Below are positions 37,001 through 48,992 of a DNA stretch of 64,000 nt, one piece after another (within the stretch, counting starts at the first letter, position 1; each line of letters begins with the position of its first letter). The notes under the pieces are model-generated. The model searched no databases. It saw only the letters and a list, made by a program, of their open reading frames with translations, and had not been told where the DNA came from. The translations under genes and the position numbers were made by a program. Source of the DNA: Micromussa lordhowensis (Eukaryota; Cnidaria; Anthozoa; Scleractinia; Lobophylliidae); contig OZ026605.1 in NCBI GenBank assembly GCA_964020085.1, positions 1,009,701 to 1,073,700 of the forward strand, written 5' to 3'.

Positions 37001-40000
37001 ATTAAATCTAGCAGCATTACTCATTACTCCAGTGCAACGAGTTCCCAGGTAATCTGACTGTATTTATGTGCACATATTATGGTCATGTGATTTGTCAACT
37101 GACACACATCACTGGTATCAGTAATATGAGGCCACCTTGAGTGTATTTTCTCTGTATGTCCCCAGTACATTGCTTCTAGCCAGGAATTTTGAATTTAAAA
37201 TCCAAGATTTTTTAACTTAGATCCCTTGTCTTAGTTGATCCACAGTGAAACACAACCATTTTGCCTGCTTCTACTCTGCACCCTGTATAACTCTGGGTAG
37301 ACTAAAGAAATGCATTGTAGTCTATCACTAAGAACAGTTGTACTGCCTAGTACATGTAGTTACTAATGTTAAATAAGTAAAAAACTAACCTGATCTCTTT
37401 GTTTAATATTTTATTTTCTAGGTATAAGATGTTACTTGAGAGTCTCTTAAACAAAACCCCCAAAGAACATTCTGATTTTGAAAAGTTACAAGGTATGATC
37501 TCTATATGAGCAGGGCTATATTCCAAAGTGCTGGATGCCTGAAGTATGTGTAGGTTGAAATGTATAACTAGGTTATTCTAAAGAACCTGTTAGGCTGAGT
37601 TGGCAAGCAAGTGAAACACTTATTATTTATCACCTTGGATTCGATAAAGGAAATTAACATTAACCGCTCTAGTGAGTTTGTAGAGGCCCGGTGGCCTCAT
37701 TAGCTAATGATTATGTGCTAAGTTTAATGCTAGTTGTGGGCATGCCCTTTTTTGTAAAATTTAATTTGAAGATAATAAAGTATATAGAGTGTGTGCTTGC
37801 CTCTGGATCGAGTGGTCCAGATTTGAGTCCTGGCCAGGGACATTGTGTTGTGTTCTTGGGCAAGACACTTGACTCTCACAGTGCCTCTCCACACCCAGGT
37901 GTATAAATCCGACAAATTTAATGCTTAGAGTGGGGCGTAACCCTGCGATAGACTAGCATCCCATCCATGGGGGAGTAAAAATACTTCTTGTACATGTAGC
38001 TTCATGCTACAGAAACCAGAGATAATCTCCGGGGTACTTTATTTTAGCGCTTTCATCTGTACGCATGTCTTAATCAACAACAACTTTGATTCTTGTTTTG
38101 TTTCAGAGGCCACAGTAGAAATCAACAAAGTTGCACATCACATCAATGAAAATATTCGTCAGCGGGAGAACTTTCAGAAAATGTTATCCATTCAGAACTC
38201 ACTCACAGGCGAAGGAGCTCCTAAAATTCTTGCTCCAGGTAAAAAAAAAAACGTTTAACGAAAATAGCTAGAAAGCTAAAAACAATTTTTGTTCTTTGCA
38301 AAACTTGATTTTCACGTTGAGATTGTTTCATTTCTTTTGTTTTAGGACGGCTATTTATCAAAGAAGGTCCACTTTTGAAGGTATATAGTAGTTTCTAATT
38401 GATAATTGTAAAATGAAGGCAAAGAGTTGAAAAGTACGGTTATCGACCTGACCAACTGAAAAACGAGAAATACGCTCTTTCAACTCAGGCCGTGGGGTAA
38501 AATGAAACGATGCGGACATTTTCTCAAAGTGAAATGCAGAACATTTTTTAAATAATTATTTTAAGAGAATGAAAAATAGATCAGAAAACTGTTTCCCAAT
38601 TGCTATCTATCGAAGTAAAAATTCAATCTTTATTCCTACATGTCTTTATAGACTGGCGAACACTAAAAAATTCAACCAAGTTGTTTGAATTCACGAGAAC
38701 CTTTTTTCTAAAATGGCGTGTATGATCCTACACTGCAGTTTGAAACAAACCAAGTGAATGTCCATTTTATTTTGTAATTCAGATTATCATAACGGAGTTG
38801 TTTCTAATTTAATAGAGGCACGTGTTTTGGTCAACATTTTACAGGTTTGTAGCCGGGGATCGCAGGAAAGGATGTTCTTCTTGTTTTCGGACATTCTTCT
38901 TTACGCTAAGAAAGGCGGCTCACTGGACAAAGAACAGAGGTAAGAAATACCCCAGCTGAGCGAAAGGAAGCTCTTCTTCAGTCCTGAAGTGATTCAACTT
39001 TTAATTTACTGTTCTAAAACGACTGCTACCTTAACTAATGCGCTGCGCAAGGTTTGGCTCAGTCGGTAACAGGTTTAACAAGTTTTTCACGTGTTATTCG
39101 CAGCTCGTACTTGTGCCGTCGGGTTTTTCCACTGATCGACTGTGAGTTGGAACAGGTTTTGGGCGGTTTAACCGAAAATGAGGACAATTATAGCGCGGGA
39201 GCTCTTTTCAAGGTAAGCTGTTTAGGAATCGTACACGACAAGATACACGTGTCAAACTGTTTTATTTTTTGCTGTGTGTTTGTGGATTCACCATTTCTAA
39301 AGCGACTTTTATTTAATGGCAGGTAACTTGCAAAGACAAATCACTACTTTTGTACTCAAAGTCAAGGACAGAAGCTCTGACGTGGTTTAAATGCATACGG
39401 GACGCGATAAGGTAGGAACTAACCTTCACAATAAGTTGTCACTGCGAATATTTAACGGTTAAGAAAACCCTTTTTTTTACAGTGATCTCAAAAGTTGCAG
39501 AGCGTCTTTAAGAAAGCCAAACGGAGACGAAGGTGGATTGCCAAAGCGATCAACGCCCTTAACGAGATCCGTTGCTAAGAAAGCAGCTCGTCTGGGATTA
39601 AGCGTCATTAGACAGGTCAGTACCGGGAGAAATTGAAAAATAAGAGAGTTCATCCCCCAATATCGGGTTTACTCTCAAAGTGATCCCTCTCAAGTTATTT
39701 TTAGAACATTCCCAGTTTCGGAAATCCCAGGAGGGTATCGAATTAGCCAATCGTGTGTCGCGGATTTTGCTCACGTGACTAGCCCTAGCGGCTTTGAACA
39801 CATTTGTGTCGTCCTTGAAAAAAAAACTACGCAAATGCAAGTGGTAACGTCTTCCACGGAAGGACTGGGTTCCATGTCTAAAAATAACGTGAGAGGAATT
39901 TCCTTGGCCCGTATGGGGATTAAACTCTCTCACCCTTCATCTTCTCTTTGTTAGTAATGGTGTGAGCTTGTTTTTTTCGACCTTGCGATCTTGTACAACA

Positions 40001-41414
40001 ACTGAGCGATACATGGGCATAGAAAAGTTGCCGTAATTATTAACACAGGGCTAGAAAACCTGGAAAGTCCTGGAAGTTTATTGTGGCATTGCAAAGGCAA
40101 CTGGTCCTGGAAAGTTCTGGAAATCTGTTAAACTCAAGTAAAAAATTGAAATGTATGGCCGACAGTAAGGAGAATTAACATTGTGATCTTGGGAATGAAA
40201 GGGTCAATGTGAATTTTAGAGTCCTGGAAAAAAAACAATCCTGGTCCTGGAAATTTGTTTCTGAAAAAAGATACGAACCCTGCGATAGCTAAATAGCCAG
40301 ATAACCGTTTCTCATTATGAAGAGTGATTTGGCAGCTGATTTCGTTTCATTTTTTACAGGATTCGGCTGTAGATTGTTCCAGTCCAGCAGTCTGCATCAA
40401 AGACAGTCTGTATCCCTTGAGAAAAGAACTGCTGAACAAACAAACACCAGTGCAGTCGACAAAACCCAAGACCCGAAAATTACTCAACGGCGAAGCAATG
40501 CCCAGTGTCACACCAATGACACGAGCTAGGAGTAGAGAAACAGTGATCAATTCTCCGTGGATTAAGAGTGATGTTCCAACATTTTACGAAGAAGTGAAGA
40601 TGGAAAAGGGTTGTGGGAGTTCAATGCAAGATACAGAAGGAGCGAAGGCAAACGAAGAAACGCGAAAAATGGAGGAAACTGGACAGAGTTGTGTAAAGAC
40701 CCGCGCTCAGAAAAGAAAATTGTCCTTCAAGGAGAATTATGAAGTCGAGGTTAGTTTGTCTGCTCTGTAGTTAGTTCTTCTTTCCTCGTCTTGCCATATT
40801 TTTGTGGAAATGATACTTTTTATGACCAAGTATTGGTAACATTCTTATTGATCTTGGTTTTTAAATTTCTATTCTGTTTCATGTCGGCATGTACATTCTG
40901 CCAAACCACTGCAACATTTCTGATAAAATTGCATTTATTTTTAAGCTGTTTTCTCCTCACGAAGCGGCTAAGAAACGTTGTTTCAAACCAAAATTACCGG
41001 AGGTCTCTTGCGTGCAAACAGTCGGCTCTCCTGCTAACAGGTAAGGGTTTTATCTTCGTGAATTGTTTAGAATTATCATTTATGTCAAACCCGCAAACAT
41101 TCTGTAAACCAAACAAACAAACAAACTATCAAACAGACAAACAAGCGTAACGGTTAGTTGTTTGTCTATTTGAATATATTTGTTCTTGTATTTTGGTGAT
41201 GAATTCAAGATAAACTAAACTAAACTAAGTGGTCTTCCGGTAAACACAGAAATCAATGGATAAATTCGTACGTTTTGAAGCAATAAACTGAGTGTTTTAA
41301 TCTCGTTTCAGTCCTTATGAACAGACGAAGTGTACACCAGCCAAGCTAAGAACAACCAAGTATGTCATAGAGGACGAGGACCTTGTGCAGTCCACGACTT
41401 GCGCGGTCATGTGA
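34032..41414 (+). CDS. Rho guanine nucleotide exchange factor, ARHGEF39-like, CaaX-terminated
   Basis: Fourteen exons: 34032-34074, 35504-35679, 35806-36021, 36930-37048, 37422-37492, 38107-38238, 38346-38380, 38845-38939, 39104-39212, 39323-39411, 39483-39615, 40360-40749, 40946-41040, 41312-41414. They sum to 1806 bases: 601 codons plus TGA. The DH domain (about 51-225) shows INEIFATERTYQDHL (CR1) and LLITPVQRVPRYKMLLESLL (CR3). The PH domain (about 253-362) shows ERMFFLFSDILLYAKKG, CRRVFPLIDCELEQVLG and WFKCIRDAIR. DH-PH proteins load GTP onto Rho GTPases. The short N-terminus and the PH wording resemble ARHGEF39; orthology is not proven. A tail of about 240 residues is Lys/Arg/Ser/Thr-rich (KTRAQKRKLSF, possible NLS) and ends TTCAVM, a CaaX motif. 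Introns hold a SINE and other repeats. Confidence 0.88.
34740..34845 (+). mobile_element. 3' end of a retroposon with TTGTC-type tail
   Basis: The block CCAGGGCCCCTAAGG, then GATTGGGCTACCCTGG, AATAAAG and a run of TTGTC/TCTTG units ending near 34842 looks like the 3' end of a SINE or LINE. It is in intron 1 of the RhoGEF gene. The start cannot be placed. Confidence 0.45.
34870..35400. mobile_element. Degenerate element with a Crypton-like leader ORF
   Basis: Repeated TAAATCTACTAGT/AACTAGTAGACTTATAC and TGATAGTTGAC/GTCAACTATCA blocks form scrambled inverted repeats. Inside, 35218-35286 encodes a 22-codon frame (EEDLDKVLND then TAG) after ATGACGGCCGATTC. This resembles the N-terminus of Crypton/DUF3504-type proteins that are abundant in cnidarians; that assignment is from memory and tentative. 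Everything else of such a gene is missing. Confidence 0.4.
36245..36570. repeat. CTTGAAAGTCCTTGAA intronic repeat
   Basis: About ten copies of CCTTGAAA or CCTTGAAAAG variants, starting after GGGTTCGCACGC and ending GAGTACGAACCCTGAG, lie in RhoGEF intron 3. The ends (GGGTTCG and CGAACCC) are inverted. It is a repetitive element, not a gene. Confidence 0.65.
37680..38036 (+). mobile_element. tRNA-derived SINE in RhoGEF intron 5
   Basis: The head GCCCGGTGGCCTCATTAGC suggests an A-box region, and AGATTTGAGTCCTGG is a degraded B box (tRNA form GGTTCGANTCC). After it, TGTTCTTGGGCAAGACACTT is a conserved central domain found in several invertebrate SINE families. The 3' part ends with TAGCTTCATGCTACAGAAACC and a CTCCGGG-like block. 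About 70 bases of AT-rich sequence separate the boxes, so this copy is interrupted or decayed. Confidence 0.65.
40045..40285. repeat. CCTGGAAAGTCCTGGAA intronic repeat
   Basis: It begins GGGCTAGAAAACC, carries about six CCTGGAAA units and ends ATACGAACCCTGCG. It is the same architecture as the 36.2 kb repeat with T-to-G changes in the unit, and lies in RhoGEF intron 11. Confidence 0.6.
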
Positions 41415-42406
41415 AACAAGCTTACATGAAGCAGTTAAAGAAAACTACGCGCGTCTTACTATAATGTTCCACTTGATACTGTAAAGACAAGATCGATTGT
41501 AGATGTTGTACTTCGATGACGTTCCTTAGGTTTGACGTTTCAAAGAGGACGTATTTTCTCGATAAATGACATCGGGTTCATCTCGGACCTTTATTTGAGG
41601 ACGAGGGTTTATTTGAATCTGACATTTATTTAACATGTTGTTATCAACTGTTTGATGTGATCAGTTTAAAATTTTGATGAATTACTACGGTATGTACTTA
41701 ACCATTTCAGTCTATTTCGCTCATTGGGACTAAGCTAGCCTGTCGTGCTCTACACTCCATCGCGTAGACTTCAGAGGAACGCATACCAATAAACGCCACC
41801 CTCACTCCCTCTCTGCTTTGTGTTAGATCGAGAAAGTTCGTCTGTTACATGTAGTTTCAAAAGAGGTAGGTCTAGGGAGGGGTGGGTAGGGAGTATGCTG
41901 TCAGTAAGGAGAAAGAAGAAACAAAGTGTTATCTTGTTTCTGTTATGTTTAGAAATTCGTGATTGTAAATATTTTGCACTGATCTAGTCAGTCGTGGTAT
42001 AGAATCGTATTATTTCAGAGTTACATTAGGCAGGGGTAAAAAGAATATCACGGCTCGAGTACAGAATAAAGAGATGTCCTGCAAATAGCCTTCAAATAAA
42101 TTCACATGTAACTTGCTTCTATATTTTGCAATCAGGAAATAACCGTTCGTGTACTGTTGTTTGTTTTTATTGATGGTAAATATTTCCTGTATTTTTCATG
42201 CCGCTTAGTAAGAACAAGGGTTGGCCGGAGCAAGAGAGAGAGACAGGGGCTAGACTACAAACTGTTTTGCTCATCGAGTTCTCCTTCCTAACTGACACGA
42301 TTAATCGTAGATTATTGAAGCAGAAGGGCTTGTCTATGGGCTTTGTAGCATTCTCTACAAATCACAATTGAGTATGATGTTTGTGAGAGCTTCTCGAGAT
42401 TGCACC

Positions 42407-42412
42407 AATAAA
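42407..42412 (+). terminator. Poly(A) signal candidate of the RhoGEF gene
   Basis: AATAAA about 1 kb after the stop, followed by a T-rich stretch and GTTGCATTGCTG. Earlier AATAAA sites lie at 41788, 42065 and 42095, so alternative 3' ends are possible. Confidence 0.4.
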
Positions 42413-45400
42413 ATGTCGTATTTTTTATATAAAAAGCATTTACTTTGTTGCATTGCTGTTTAGCCGAAGTACAGATCCCATGAACTCCGTAAGGCTGCGA
42501 AAATAGCCATTCTCTGCATGAAATTTTGCAGAAAAGTATACAGAAAGATGTGTTTGTAGCAAAGTTGTATTTTATACTGTAACTATTCTTTTCCCAGGCC
42601 CTCTAAATTGGTAAACTCCTCTTCACGACATCATTAACGCCAGTCACCCTTTTACCTTGGGGAAAAAAATGGGCACGAGTCTCGTTTCCATGGCCTTTGC
42701 TCTGCCTGGAATACTGATGTCATGGGATGATTAGCGAGTGGATTAGATACGAATGTGTTTTTTTTTCTACCCGGGATGTCAACTCTGTGAAAATAGCACG
42801 GTCGCGTTTGAAAAGCGAACCTCTCCGACAGTTCTCTTGAAACACTACATATTTATTTCTGAAGATCTTCGTCGAGCGGAAACACTTATTTTTCTCATTA
42901 CTAAGGTAAACAGTATTTCGTTGTTCATGTGCTTTGTATCCCAATCGTTGCGCTCAGCTGCGACTGTTTGTCTGTGTTTACAAACCGGCACATTTGGACT
43001 TTCTCCGCACGCAATTTTGGCGCTACTGTTTCAAGAAAAAAAATATTATATCAACTTTGGTCGCAATGGCATTTATCGACAGACAATTTTTTTCGTTCAC
43101 GCGCAGTTATACGTTGAAGGATTCAATGTGAACACGCGGGTAAAAATCTCTCGGCCTTGTATTAAAAAAGAAAAGAAAATTCATGTGATCACTAAGCGTA
43201 GAATAACTTTACGCTCGGCAGGGAGGATTCTGTCGTTGTAACAAGGAGCTGATTATTTAAATAGAATTGAGAAGGTTTTAAACTTATCTTGAAGGGCAGA
43301 GTTGCTTGACATCTGGCGGTTACAGTCTTGAAATTAAAATTCACATTGTATATTTCTCTCAATATCAATGATCGGTAAAGCTTAAGAAACTCGATCTTTT
43401 TGGAAGATTACGTTTTTGTTCATTTATATTCAACCGCCCACCATCAGAATAGCGACAGAATGTCCGTCGAAAAGAACGAACGAAAAATGGGCAAAAAAAC
43501 TTCACGGTCTTTCAGTTGATTAATTCAGCCGTTTATGTTACGAAAAACATAATTATACTCGATTATTCATGTGAGGTACAGTAATCAGCTGTCTGGAAAC
43601 TAACTCGACACAAGGGATTAGTCGCCGGTAAAGTCATACTAAACAGAAATTTACAGTCTCCATTAAAATGGAAAAGGACATGCAGTTAAAGAAATACGAA
43701 TATTTAGCAATTGGCAACGCGGAACGCAAAATCAATGTAATTCTGATTACATTTACTAATCAGTTCACCGTCTCTTTATATTTAACGGATTACTTTTCTG
43801 ACCAATGAGTGTTTTCTAGTGTTTACAAAAATACGACAAGTTAATTATGCCGGACTGAAAAAGATTACGACTCAGGGGCAAAACTTAAGGATTATTTCGA
43901 ATATTGAAGCAACTCACCGAAGGTATCGTTTAAAAATGCGTATTGTTTCAGACTACCTTGAAACAATGAGGGACCAAAAAGAGAAGCCGGATTCATTTGC
44001 GTTTTGGAAGCGATTTTTCGGATACAACTGTATTTTTGTTTCAAGATGCGAGTGCTAATGAGCTACAACTGGCGCGCAGAAATTTTTAGAGGACAACAAT
44101 GTTGTGAGCGATTAGATTAAACATATAAGAGTGCTAAGGTGTTCATGCGCTTTATATAAAGTATAAATGTTTCGCAGCGTTTTTTCGCGCTTCAAACTCA
44201 TAGAAAAGTCGCAAAAAAGACAACAACATGTGCAGTAACATTTTGCAAAAACAACTGAGAGAAGATATCGCAGTAACCCGCAAATAACATAAGATAATCG
44301 CGGTGGGTTGCTTTACAAAATAATGTGAAAAACTCACATATATTATGAAAGCCCGCCGTAAATGGCGCAGTGTTGCGTAAGGAGATTGTCCACGGGGGCT
44401 GATGCTCTCCTGCCTTTTATTACGGGCGGCAAACTTTAACATGCCAGAAACGAATCTTTTTTGTATCATGAGACATAGGATCTCGAGCTAAAAGAAATAT
44501 TATTGAGTCCTGCTTTCCTCCAGTTAGCAGTTCATCTAAATCAAGTGTTTTTATTTATTCTTTTTTCCGCACCCAGGCGGATTTGTCATGTTCACAGTAG
44601 GTCAGGGTTTCATAATTTCTTCCCCAAAATGTTTTTTTGTCGTTGTTATGTTTTTTTCCTTCGACAAATAGATAGAAATCTTCACAATTTTTAAGGAACC
44701 ATCGGGCAAAAATAACCGGAAACAAAATGTATTTATTCTACACAGCAAAAGTTGTAACGTTTGAAGTAATAATCACAGACTGGTTTTAAGACTGCTGTCC
44801 AAATGAAGATTTTCCTGTCTTGAGAAATTTACAGTCACATTTTTGCATAAGCAAAACTTCGTACTTATTTCTGGCATATCTTCAAATACAGAGGGTTTAA
44901 ATTCCTGAACTAAAAAACAGGTACATTTTTCAACGTATCTTTTAAAAAAGTACAGCATGACTATGGAATCTGGAAAACACAGGAGTCTTGTAGGCCTGTA
45001 ATCTCCATCCACTAAATTGGAGACCAAATAAGTTTTAAATCGAAGTCAGTTATCCATTGTTCGTGTACTCGACTGTTCATTTGTTCGTTCGTTCGTGTAC
45101 TCGTCCGTTCGTTCGTTCGCTCGCTTACTGACTCGTTCGCATTCGGTCAGTCAATCGTACATCTAAAGTTTCTCTCATTCATTCATGCACTCTTTTATCA
45201 GTTTATTTTGTTGTAATATCGTTTGGCTTCACCTCCAGTTTCTTTTATTTTTTATCTTCAAATTTAAATCTTAATGCGATTTACTTTCGCCATTACTTCC
45301 CATAACCTGTACTGAAACAGCAAAAAAAAACTCAAATAATCGCGAACCTTGTTACAATCGCAAGTTGTTAACTTCAGGTAGTTATCAGCTCTCGTTGAAA

Positions 45401-46994
45401 GCAAAATTTCACACGAGAGCCATGCAAATAAATGGGATAGGTATAGCGAAATGTAGACTTGTAATAACTTGATACTTTTTATTAAAGAACAAAAGCCCTT
45501 TGTTGCAGTTTAAGATTTTAACGGATGGCAACAAATATTATTTTAATGCAGTATCGTATTGCGGAATTTAAAATCCAAAAAATTCTCCCTCTCAAGGCAT
45601 TGAGATTTTGTTTCTCTGTGAAAAAAGAAACTCTCAAGTAAACATTTGTAAGTGGTCTATTTATTAAGTCTTTTTCATTGTCTTTTTCTGATGCAAAAAC
45701 TCCGCTGCTAGGTCTTAATATATTCAAGTTCTTTGTATTTTCACAAACGCGTGTTTGGTCTTCATTGTTTTCCACGTCAGAACATTAGAAAAGCACAAAC
45801 ATTAGATCCAAGCCTTTTTTTACAGCATGTAAATCGCGTCAATTTACTGTCCATAAGAACACCTTATCTTGATGTATTTGGCAAGTTTCAATTACTAATA
45901 CGAGCGTACAGATCCGGCCTTGTCTCTCTAGCAATTCATTTAATCCGTTCCTGTGTACATTTAATCTTACTGAGAACAACGAAAAAATATTTTTTATTGC
46001 AGCAGATTGTGTATCATTTTTAGTCAGATATCCGCGACTGGCGAAAAACGTAAGTATGCAAAACTTGTTCGCATTTCATATACATACTTGTAATACTCGC
46101 GAAACCAATACATTCAAAGGGATTTCCATAGCCAACAAAAAAATATATACATACATATATATTTATATTTCCCCAACCAAATAAGGACTACATATATCAT
46201 GTTTTTTGCCTTTCGTGGTTCCAAACTGTTCCGACCACTGAAACGTGACTTTTGTCATAGAAATTCGTATACTGGAATATGTACAATATACACTCTTAGC
46301 AGAGTCTGTGTATATTTTTATTTTGACAAGATTAAGCTTGACAGACACCATAAAATAGCCTGACTTTTCAGATGGCCTCTGATTTCTTTTTTTATATATA
46401 TATTAGGAGGGTGCGATTTTAATGGCATAGCTAAAGAAACATTATCTGAAAGAAGATTACATCGAGACATCATATTGCTTGAAAAACCCGAATCAATGTT
46501 TACAATGCTTCGTCCATTTCTCCTTGATGCTAAATTTATTTCTGTGAAGTTGTTTAATGAAAGTCATAAAAAAGAAGCATCGCATAACTATGTAAACTGA
46601 ATGGGATAAGGTAATAATTTATAGATTTGTAATAAAGCCTTCGGTACAAGTAGTTTTGAGAGGATATTCATCGAAATCGAAGCTGTCGGATTTTGGGCGC
46701 CTAAAGCTGCACGCCTGCCCACGCAAAACTTGTGTTGGAAAACGCGAGAAATATTGATTCATATTTTCGTTAATGCACACTGATTTGCACGCGGAAGCCT
46801 TCTGTTCCGGCTCATAGAAAAGATATTCCATTGATACGCAAAGCCTTTTAAATAATATTATAAGGTGCTGTGACTTTTTTGTGTGTTTTAGGATCAGCTG
46901 AAAGGCTACCGTCAAAAGATCGAAAAGATTTGTTAATTCGTTCCGCTTTGCGGCTTATACCGCCACGTGAATTCTCTTGGCTTACCCACTGGAT
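42413..46994. other. Stretch without a supported gene
   Basis: Several open frames are longer than the local background but show no domain: plus 42753-43241 (162 codons), plus 43819-44058, minus 44773-45027, minus 45518-45775, plus 45733-46023 and minus 46619-46915. The last has an Asp/Phe/Cys-rich end (SDSFDFDEYPLKTT) and natural-looking codon use. I could not join any of them into a multi-exon model. The 5' part of the 83-residue gene's promoter must lie at the right end; TATTATAAGG near 46855 could be a TATA-like element. Confidence 0.35.
45060..45145. repeat. TTCG tetranucleotide repeat
   Basis: TTCG units in runs of two to four, interrupted by TGTACTCG and CTCGCTTACTG. Simple sequence with no coding role. 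Confidence 0.7.
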
Positions 46995-48134
46995 ATGAGT
47001 TATCCTAAAGGTAATTAACTAACTATTTGCGTCAACTTTCAATTTATCGCAGTTTCTTCCCCTGTTGTTTCAACCTTATTCCAGACGAGCGCGAATGTAT
47101 ATGCCTTGAACGAGAACGGACAACACAGCAATTCTGAGTATAAACTATAGGTAGGTAGTAGTGTCAATAAATGTAACGAATTCTTAAGTATACTTAAGGG
47201 AACTTTGTCACGGTATTTTGCGTTATTTTTGTTCAGGTGAAAAATAAGAAACGTGAAAAGAGTAGTTTACTAACAAAGAAAAACACCAAAGAGATAATAA
47301 TAAACCGTAAAGGAACAAGGATGGTTAAGGATGGAGAAGATTGGCACGGATTACAAACGACGAATTTAAAAATTGTAGGCATGCGCAAACCGTGACGTAA
47401 CCTTTAATATTGATGCTAAGAACTTTATTCTATTCGGTTCAGTAATTTGGCTAAAACAGCGTCGATTGAGCTTATTATGTGAGCTTTTTTTTATAATCTT
47501 GTGGTCTGCACAGGAAAGATTTTCGTTTTTGCTCTCTTTCAACATCGCTGGTTTTATATTCCAAGGGCCCTGCAAAAACTACATGTTGGTTTATGCGCCA
47601 TTGTTCCGTTTGTCAGCGACCTTCCGTGGGGATATAACACCCTTAACGCCACACTTTTATTTAACTTCTTTTCAATAATGCTTTGCAAATTTCTGGTTTG
47701 TATTATTTTTTAATTTGATTTTGTTTTAGCTTATGGAGAACACCAGCAAGTACTGATTGGAGCAGGGGATCTTGCAGCCGACATTATAATCACAGTATAT
47801 TCTTCATACTTCACTGGCCGCAAATTAAACTATGGTGAGTCAGTTTCCATCCGTTTATTTCGGATAGTTGTGTGTTGCGAAACATCTCACCTCAATTAAG
47901 GATGAAGCAAATGACAATTAAAAAATGACACGCTATTCAAGAGAAGAAATGCAAAATCTAAGAATGGCATGAATAAGTCAACTTTATTTCGTTTCTGTAA
48001 CAGTGGAAGTAACTGGTTTTGACAGATCAGTTGTTTTTCGTGCAGCTGGGAATTTATGCACTGTAATTTTAGCTGATACCTATCTAATGATCACACCGGG
48101 AACAAAAGTGACAACCTTAGTATTTAAGGATTGA
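46995..48134 (+). CDS. Orphan 83-residue protein, three exons
   Basis: Exons 46995-47010 (MSYPK plus one base), 47730-47834 and 48004-48134 join in phase 1 and phase 1 to 252 bases, ending in TGA. The donors are GTAATT after AAAG, and GTGAGT; the acceptors are TTGTTTTAG and TTTCTGTAACAG. An in-frame TGA at 46968 precedes the ATG, which is the first one available. The protein (AYGEHQQVLIGAGDLAADII, then TVYSSYFTGRKLNYGVEVTG, ending TPGTKVTTLVFKD) has no signal peptide or membrane segment and one Cys. Its alternating hydrophobic runs (IIITVYSS, CTVILADTYLMI, KVTTLVF) suggest a small all-beta fold. I do not recognise the family. The clean splice signals and open phases argue that it is real, but there is no homology support. 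Confidence 0.62.
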
Positions 48135-48408
48135 GAACCTCCAAATCCATACCCCCCCCCCCCCCCTCCGGGACGCGGAAGCTCGATCTCATTTTCGTCC
48201 TTAGTCGTGTTTCGACAACGTGACGCTGATGACATTTCACGGTACAGGTAATCGAAATGCAATTTGGTTCGTATTCGTGATTTAGGTTTGGAAGTATTGT
48301 TCAATTTTACTTTATAAGGTCGTTTTAGATAATGGAGCTGATTTTAAGGGCTTTCTTTTACTGATAACAGGCCTGAAAGAATAATTAACAATATCGGTCA
48401 ACTCTATA

Positions 48409-48992
48409 GATCGTTTTCACTGTCACGCAATAAAAAAATAAATCGAAAACTATCCAGTGGAAAAAGCTAAGAAATTGTAATGTTATAGAAGATAAAAAAA
48501 TAAGATACTTCTCCAAGTTTTAGCCCTGTGCATTTCCCCAAACTTCACATATTTGTCGAAATGTTTCGCATAAATTTACAGAGCCCAGTATGAAAACGCC
48601 ATGTTGGTGTACCTCCATGGTACACCAATATGGCGGCCGGAAAATAGTGTAAACATCTGGAACTTACTTTGGCTTTCTAGGCGACTGATTATCAGTACTG
48701 AAAAAACAGGTATTTACATAAGCACTTTTCCTAATGCTCTAGCTTCTAACAGGGCTCAAAATCATGAGATAAGTATATATTTTTCAACAAATTTGATCGT
48801 AGCCTTGTGTCACGCACCTCCATAACCGAGAAATTCAAAATGCTCTGGTTTCCAAACGAAGCACGCTATTGAGCTGTAAAATTGTAAACAGATATAAATA
48901 TGTCACCTCTTATACCTGATGGGGATGAAAACTTTGGTGGATCTTTAGTTTTCGATTTTAGAAAGTGATGACGTCACGTGAAAACGATCTAT
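48409..48992. mobile_element. MITE just past the 83-residue gene
   Basis: The left end TAGATCGTTTTCACTGTCAC and the right end GACGTCACGTGAAAACGATCTA are inverted repeats with small differences, about 580 bases apart. A perfect inner hairpin, TTGGTGTACC with GGTACACCAA, lies near 48604-48628. Its left end supplies an AATAAA (48429-48434) about 295 bases after the stop of the upstream gene, which could serve as that gene's poly(A) signal. The frame at 48601-48825 is inside it. Confidence 0.6.

Noticed and set aside
39050..39080. Possible tRNA A box (TTTGGCTCAGTCGGTAAC)
   Set aside because: No B box at the right distance, no cloverleaf arms and no anticodon loop.
42753..43241. Longest open frame in the window, 162 codons on the plus strand
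   Set aside because: No domain, poor composition (many Phe, Cys and Ile from T-runs), overlapping frames on both strands and no splice context. Length alone is not enough in this much AT-rich sequence.
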